Shown: positions 46,785-52,515 of the stretch, piece after piece
Position numbering within the stretch: the stretch's first letter is position 1
Layout: every line of letters starts with the position of its first letter
Source of the DNA: Mesotaenium endlicherianum
Lineage: Eukaryota; Streptophyta; Zygnematophyceae; Zygnematales; Mesotaeniaceae
Direction of reading: 5' to 3'
DNA length: 52,515 nucleotides
Assembly: GCA_009602735.1 (NCBI GenBank)
Contig: WELA01013859.1
Location: forward strand, 40,973-93,487
Translations under genes and position numbers: made by a program
The notes under the pieces: model-generated
The model's database searches: none
What the model was told of the DNA's origin: nothing
The model's input: only the letters and a program-made list of their open reading frames with translations

Positions 46785-46832
46785 ATGGAGACAGGACCGC
46801 CTGTCACCTTCCCGTGTCAACTGAAATGACAG

Positions 46833-49800
46833 TTATGGAGGGACTCCAGCGGCCCGAAGGTGGAACCGTGTCAACGCCCCTTTGGCATTGGTCAAGTGGT
46901 CCTTAAACTCCCAAGTGTCCCCAGAGGCATCGTAACCCTTCCATCGAATGAGGTATTTCATGACATATTTAGACGATCGACGGACCGAGCGAGCGTCTAA
47001 AATCTCATCGACCTCATATTCCTCAGGGTCGCCGTCCCGGACAGCGGGGACCGGTCCCGGTTGGACAGGGAACCGACCTGTGAACAGTGTATCACCTTTG
47101 ATGTACGGTTCCAGGAAGGAGACATTAAAGACCGGGTGCCCCTTGTATTCAGCTGACATGTTCAGTTTGTAAGCATTCTGACCGACACGACGGACCACCG
47201 AATATGGACCGACCCAGACAGGGCCAAGCTTTTTCTTGACCACACCAGGGAGGTACAGGTGCTGAGAATGCAGTTTGACTAAATCCCCCTTGGAAAATGT
47301 CAGTTCCCGACGGTGTTGATTAGCGTATTTTTGTTGGTTTTCTTGGGCCGTGTGCAAGTTTCGTTGGACTTCTGACAGGGTGTCAGCAAACTCCTGAGTT
47401 AACTGGAGGGAGACCGGGTTGTCAATCCCTTCAGGGTGAGTTAAAGATTCCCCTAGCACATCTAGAGGAGACTTAGGGACTCTACCCAGGCTGAGTTCAA
47501 AAGGAGTTTTGCCCGTTGACGCGTGCACCGCACTGTTGACCGCAAACTGAATTTGAGGCAACAGGTCATCCCAATTATCTTGTTTTTGGTTAATATATGC
47601 TCTCAGCACCTCCTGCAGAACTCGGTTAGTTCTTTCAGTCTGCCCATCAGTCTGAGGGTGGTTTGCTGTGCTGAGCAGCTGTTTGACTCCCATTAACCCC
47701 ATTAAAGCTCTCCAGAACTTAGAGGTGAATTTTGAGTCTCTGTCTGAGATGATATTAGAAGGGAGCCCATGTTGGCATACTACATGGTTGTAAAACTGTC
47801 TCGCTGTTTCGAGTGCAGTCACTTTGACAGTTGTGGGGATAAAAATGACCATTTTTGTCAGTTTATCCACGACTACCAGTATTGAATCATGCCCGTTGGC
47901 AGTTCTTGGTAGTGAGACCACCCAGTCCATGGATATTGTCCTAGCGTCCAGCTGGGATGGGCAGCGGTTGCAAGAGACCTCCGGGTGGTGTGTGCCGAGA
48001 CTTATTTCTCTGACACTGGTCACAGGACTTGACATATTTCAAGACCTCCCGGGGTAACCCCTCCCAATGATAATGTTTTGCCAGTTTGCCAACAGTTTTG
48101 GCCTGCCCCAAATGTCCCCCCAGGAGACTGTTATGAGCTTGACTTAGTAAGATAGACCTTATATCCAAATTATTAGGAATGACCAGCTTCAGCCTGCCTG
48201 AAGTGGTTTCAGTCACCCAGACCCCTCCCTTGAGCTTATACCCGAGTGCGGTAGCACGACACATACCAGTAGTGGGGCTGGGCTCAGATGTTGGGTCAGA
48301 AATGTAGGCTTTCCTAAGTTGTTCAAGGAAGGACTTTTTCACCTTTAGTGAAGTGAGTGCACACTGGAAGTCAGGTCTTCTAGAGAGTGCATCAGTAGGA
48401 TTTTACTTCCCTGGTTTGTAGTTGATCTGGACTTGGAACTGCTCCAGCATCTGGCTCCAGCGGTTCTCCCTCCTCGACAGCTTGGACTTCTTCTGAAAGA
48501 GGGTCAGAGCTAGATGATCTGTAATCACCTTAAAAGCTTTACCATGTAAATATGCTCTCCACTGTTTGAGTACATGAATGATAGCTAGCAGCTCTTTATC
48601 ATGCACTGAGTAATTAATCTCCGCTGGATTAAATTTCATAGACTCATACAACACAGGATGCCACTCCTGCCGTACCTTACCATCCTTTGTGGTTTTGTCA
48701 GCAGGCTGCAACAAAATAGCACCCATGGCAAAATCAGAGGCATGAGTAACCACCTGCACCGGTTTGATGGGGTCATACACGGCTAGCACTGGGGCAGAAC
48801 AAAGGGCATCTTTAAGGGTCTGGAAGGCAGCCTGCTGCTCTTCCCCCCACACATACCCGAGATCTTTCTTAGTAAGGTCAGTCAATTTACTGGCCTTTGT
48901 GGAATAATTCTCAATAAATCTACTATAGTAGTTAGCCAACCCGAGGAAGGATCTAACTTCAAAGACAGACTGTGGTACTGGCCAGTCCCTTATGGTCTGG
49001 ACTTTCTTAGGATCCACACTGATGCCCTCCTTACCTGACAACGTGGCCTAAGAATTCAATACTTTCCTTAAAGAAATCACACTTGCTCATTTTAGCATAT
49101 AAGTGATTTTTCCGCAGAGTGTCCAGCACTTTCTTTAAGTGTTCAGTGTGCTGAGCTTCATCTTTAGAGAAAATTAAAATATCATCCAGGAAAACTTGCA
49201 CAAACTTATCCAAATAAGGTCTGAAAATGTCATTCATAGCACCCATAAAGGTAGCAGGAGCATTAGTCAGTCCAAATGGCATCACGTTGAACTCATAGTG
49301 TCCATAACGTGTGCGGAAAGCAGTCTTGTGTTCATCCCCCTCAGCAATTCTGATTTGATGATAACCACTCTTGAGATCTATCTTACTGAACACCTTAGCG
49401 CCAGACAGGGTATCAAGCAAGTCCTCGATCCTTGGTAAAGCATACTTGTTCTTTACTGTAATTCTGTTCAGGGATCTGTAATCCAGACACATCCGCATAC
49501 TGCCATCTTTTTTCTTAACAGATAGGATAGGTGCGCCGTACGGTGATTTACTGGAAGAAATGTAACCATTTTCCTCCAGCTCTGCAATCTGTGTTTTCAA
49601 CTCCTCACACTCCAAATAAGACAAGCCATACGTGCGTTGCCAGGGTGGCTGGCTACCAGGTAATAAATCAATCCTATGATCTACTTCCCGCTTAGGGGGT
49701 AGTCCTGGAGGCATATTAAACACCTTAGTGTACTGAGCAACAATGTTTGCAGCAGTAGGGTGCTCCGGAGGGTGTACCTTTTTCTCAACCACTTCTTCAG

Positions 49801-50595
49801 GTTAACGAGGTACCTCTCTTTGCAGCAGACAGAACATTCTGTCTTCCTTCTGGTTCCAGCTTTTGACGAACTCCATTGCATTCAGCAACTTGCATCCTTC
49901 TGGAAGCCTCTTCTTTTCCTTCATTTGCCATCCACACAGGACAAGAGGAAGAGCACTGGTGGGTGCCAAGTCAGTCTGCCCATCACTGGCTCCTCTCACT
50001 TTAACTGTACCTCTGCTCCAACACACTTCAGCTTGATGTCTATTAAGCCAGGACCTGCCTAGCACGAGATCATAAAAGCCAGTGTTGAGTACCTCAAATG
50101 TAAGCGTTTCAGTTAGAACTGCAATGCCAGAACCTAACTGGACCTCAATAGGCTTGGTTATAACTCCTCCCGGGATACTTGAGGCATCTCCAAGGAATAT
50201 TTTTCTATTCCCTTGGGTGACAGTAGGCAGCCTTAGCCGCTTAACTAAGTCCTTGTGGATAAAAGTATGTGACGCCCCTCCGTCAACAAATGCCCTCACC
50301 TTCCTACCTGCAATCATGCAATGCAGTAGGATAGGGGGGACTGTCTTTTCCTGACTTTCGGATTGTTCTCCTGACGTAGCAAAGAAATGTTGGACATCAG
50401 GTGGAACAAGAGCATCCAGAGTGTGCACTCTCTGGACGTCTATATTGCTGATGGTCTCCTTTATCTGGTTGTCAGGCATGCATAGTGAATCCACTTCAGC
50501 AGGACCCATAATACCTGCTACGAGGGCAGCTAGTGACGACTCACTATCTCTAGCATCCTCACGATCAGTAGACTGGATTACTGCCTGTTGTTGTC
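46833..50595 (-). pseudogene. pol: pol polyprotein of copy B (protease, RT, RNase H, integrase, chromodomain)
   Basis: Order from 50595 leftward: leader; aspartic protease (FVDGGASHTFIH, with DGG where D[S/T]G is usual, near 50285); reverse transcriptase ([30 protein letters not shown], active site VFLDDIL near 49185); RNase H ([13 protein letters not shown], with TDHLAL following); integrase (CDQCQ zinc region, MDWVV, SDRDSKF, HPQTDGQTE); and chromodomain (YEVDEILDARSV … YLIRWKGYD) at the end. Breaks: TAA near 49800, a frameshift near 49035, TAA near 48403, and a frameshift near 47945. Domain order protease–RT–RNase H–integrase–chromodomain marks a chromovirus. Not functional as it stands. 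Confidence 0.92.
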
Positions 50596-52054
50596 TTTTA
50601 AAGGCTGGTCTTTTTCCTCGACCTTAGAAAGGTGCTTGACTGGACACTGCTCTCTGAAGTGACCTGGCTGCTGGCAATGAAAGCAAATCGATTTTGCTGA
50701 GGCTGGTCTCAACTTAGTCCTACCACCACCCATTCCATAGCCATCTTGAGAGGAACCACCTCTACCTCTAGACTGAATAGCATTGTACTCATACTCATAT
50801 TCATCACCCTGATTATCCTCAGCCTGGTCTCCTTCAATTGCATTGTAGGAACCGTGGGGCTTTTTGACAATCTTAGACACCAAAGCGTTACTCTGGCGCT
50901 TGTGATTGAACTGCTGCTGATCCCAGGCGTCAGCATCCTGGATCAAGTCAGCCAGTTTCTCATACTTTTTCTCAGCAAAATGACCAGAGACCTCGGATTT
51001 CAAGCCATACCTGAAGTATGCTATCCTATACCGTTCTGGCAAGTCTGGCTGTTTCATCACGTTCTCCTGGAACTTTTGAGCAAACTCAGCAACTGAAGTG
51101 GTCTGCTTCAGTGTCAGGGAGATCATCGCATAGATAGCTTCTCCTGCTGGTTGATGACATCAAACTTCTCATGCAACTTCTCGACAAACTCTACCCACGT
51201 AGGGTCACCGAGTTGCCGAGCCTTACGCTCTCCTTTCCAGTAAAGCCACCAGTCTGCGGCACTGCCCTTCAGTAGCGCACTGGTGTGCCTGACCTTCTCG
51301 TGATCTTGCAGTTCTGGGTAGTTCTCCAGCCACTGCTCAACATCCGCGAGAAACTTGATCAGGTAATATTTTCTGTTTCCCTCAGGATCATAGTCCTGGG
51401 GAGGTTTCGGCTTGGGCTTACTAGGCCCTCGGCCACCACCACTAGTGGTGTGAGACCCCAGTTGGTCTCTGTCCCGCAGTAGGGACATTATGATTCTTTT
51501 GTCCTCCTGCTGGGACTGATACATGGTCGCCATTTGCGACTGCATCTGAACGAACAATGCTCCCAAGTCTACACTTTGGGGTGGTAGATTAGCAAATGCA
51601 GCAGCAGCATTGGCATCTACTGGCTGAGTAGTGTCCTCAACAATCCCTCTCGCTCCTGCAGCAGCAATTCCTGCCGCATTCAGCCGGTCACGTATTTGAC
51701 CTAGGGGTACATTGAGTTGTACAGCAGGAGGTGGGTTCAGAACATTGGCCCTTCATGCCATAAGTTCTTCAACAGTGCGCTCGTCAGCTGGCTGTCCTTC
51801 CCTCCTTTCTGTATCTTCAGCGGCCTTTGCTATTTGTTCAGTTCTAATTTGGCTCTCTCCTCCTCAGCTTGCTGTGTTGCGACTGCGGCAATAGCAGCTG
51901 CCTCATCTGCAGTCTCTCTAGCTGCAGTATCTGCTACTGCTTCAGAACAGGTACGGATTCCCGCTACATGGCTTTCCGCCTGGTCTTCGACATTCTCGTT
52001 ATCCTGGTTCTCCATGTCTCGGGAATTGCTAGTTTGAGACCTTGTCCTTACCAT
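50578..52054 (-). pseudogene. gag: gag polyprotein of copy B, frameshifted
   Basis: Same layout as copy A: charged Ala-rich N-terminus from ATG 52054, capsid region, CCHC knuckle (C-x2-C-x4-H-x4-C, near 50665–50705), stop TAA at 50578–50580. Compared with copy A it has one-base losses near 51840 and 51138 and a TGA near 51755, but keeps the codons that are stops in copy A. Confidence 0.9.
50596..50602 (-). promoter_or_regulatory. Candidate -1 frameshift slippery site at gag/pol junction (copy B)
   Basis: T TTA AAA in gag phase, five codons before the gag stop. A -1 slip leads directly into the open pol frame (RQQQAVIQST… onward to protease). Same arrangement as in copy A. Confidence 0.55.
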
Positions 52055-52073
52055 ACAAAGAAGACTGTGATAA

Positions 52074-52087
52074 CTGCTCCGATACCA
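52074..52087 (-). other. Primer-binding site, copy B
   Basis: TGGTATCGGAGCAG on the minus strand, one base after the LTR end, identical to copy A. Confidence 0.85.
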
Positions 52088-52088
52088 C

Positions 52089-52515
52089 TGAAATGAATCG
52101 ACTTACCAATTAAGCGATTAACAATTAATAAAGATCTTCATACCAGCAAGTAATCTTTATGGTATTTTCCGTTAACTGGTTAAACGGCAAAGGACAACAC
52201 ACTAGCAGTGAATAATACTCGTAAGTCAAATGCACGTAAACTAGCATCAATAATGCAAATCAGTAAACTTATACATAAGCAAGGTTAGAAGACAGTGCCT
52301 ATCAATGGCTTTTCGCATTGGATTCAGTTCTCTCTCAGTAAGCTGTACAAGAGAGTTGGCCTCGTTTCCGAATGCCGAACTCGAGAGCAATGCCTAGCAT
52401 ATGTACATGGAATGAGTTTACTGTTCAACGGCCAGTGCGATGGCACCGCCTACCCGGGAGTTAACCACGTTGGTAGGACCTCGGTTAACCAAATCCACCG
52501 CCATCTCCCATCATC
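52089..52515 (-). repeat. 5' LTR of copy B, cut by the window end
   Basis: Starts TGAAATGAATC like the other LTRs and aligns with them throughout to the last base of the window. Confidence 0.9.

Larger units (their letters stand above)
44056..52515 (-). mobile_element. Chromovirus copy B (nearly full length, nested in element D)
   Basis: In element order (right to left): 5' LTR (52089 to beyond the window), PBS (52074–52087), gag (52054–50578), pol with protease, RT, RNase H, integrase and chromodomain (50595–46833), an extra intact ORF (46565–44889), polypurine tract, 3' LTR (44056–44775). Gag and pol carry multiple frameshifts and stops, so the copy would need helper proteins to move. Confidence 0.9.

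Noticed and set aside
1..52515. CRISPR arrays, rRNA, tRNA genes, bacterial operons
   Set aside because: None seen. Repeats are microsatellites, tandem duplications, LTRs or inverted repeats; genes have spliceosomal introns.

Overview
The window looks like nuclear DNA of a green-lineage eukaryote, most likely a streptophyte alga or early-diverging land plant. That is an inference from gene content: a chloroplast-type J-domain/ferredoxin protein, a DRIP-like RING–RAWUL E3 ligase, a LEA-type repeat protein, spliceosomal GT–AG introns, and chromodomain Ty3/gypsy retrotransposons. Host exons are GC-rich; introns are long and full of microsatellites. One 651-base N gap (25318–25968) and several single Ns show this is draft assembly.

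Layout. 1–2388: 5' part of a minus-strand chromovirus (copy A: gag, PBS, LTR). 2389–10872: mostly no recognisable gene, apart from a small two-exon RING-H2 gene (5001–5730). 10873–13130: a decayed piggyBac-like transposase. 14960–20114 (+): a six-exon plastid J-domain + [4Fe-4S] ferredoxin gene. 21088–27015 (-): a six-exon DUF2252 gene; its first intron spans the N gap, so probably no coding sequence is lost there. 28715–35079 (+): a six-exon DRIP/PCGF-like E3 ligase (614 aa). 36339–37845 (-): a LEA-like gene built from near-identical 84-codon exons. 39032–39932: a foldback element with arms of about 250 bp. 40542–52515: nested chromoviruses. Copy B (3' LTR 44056–44775; 5' LTR cut by the window end) sits inside the pol of another element, D.

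All exon joins given for host genes were checked by hand for GT–AG ends, matching phase and continuity of the protein family. The J-domain/ferredoxin, DUF2252 and DRIP models close exactly in frame. The LEA 5' end is unresolved.

The most unusual item is in chromovirus copy B. Its gag and pol are broken by several stops and frameshifts, yet it carries an intact 558-codon ORF of unknown function between integrase and the 3' LTR. That ORF is preceded by a perfect TACTAAC branch-point motif and a CAG splice acceptor one base before its ATG, and is bracketed by two copies of a 13-nt polypurine-tract motif. Copies A and B also share a TTTAAAA slippery heptamer placed exactly where a -1 shift would join gag to pol.
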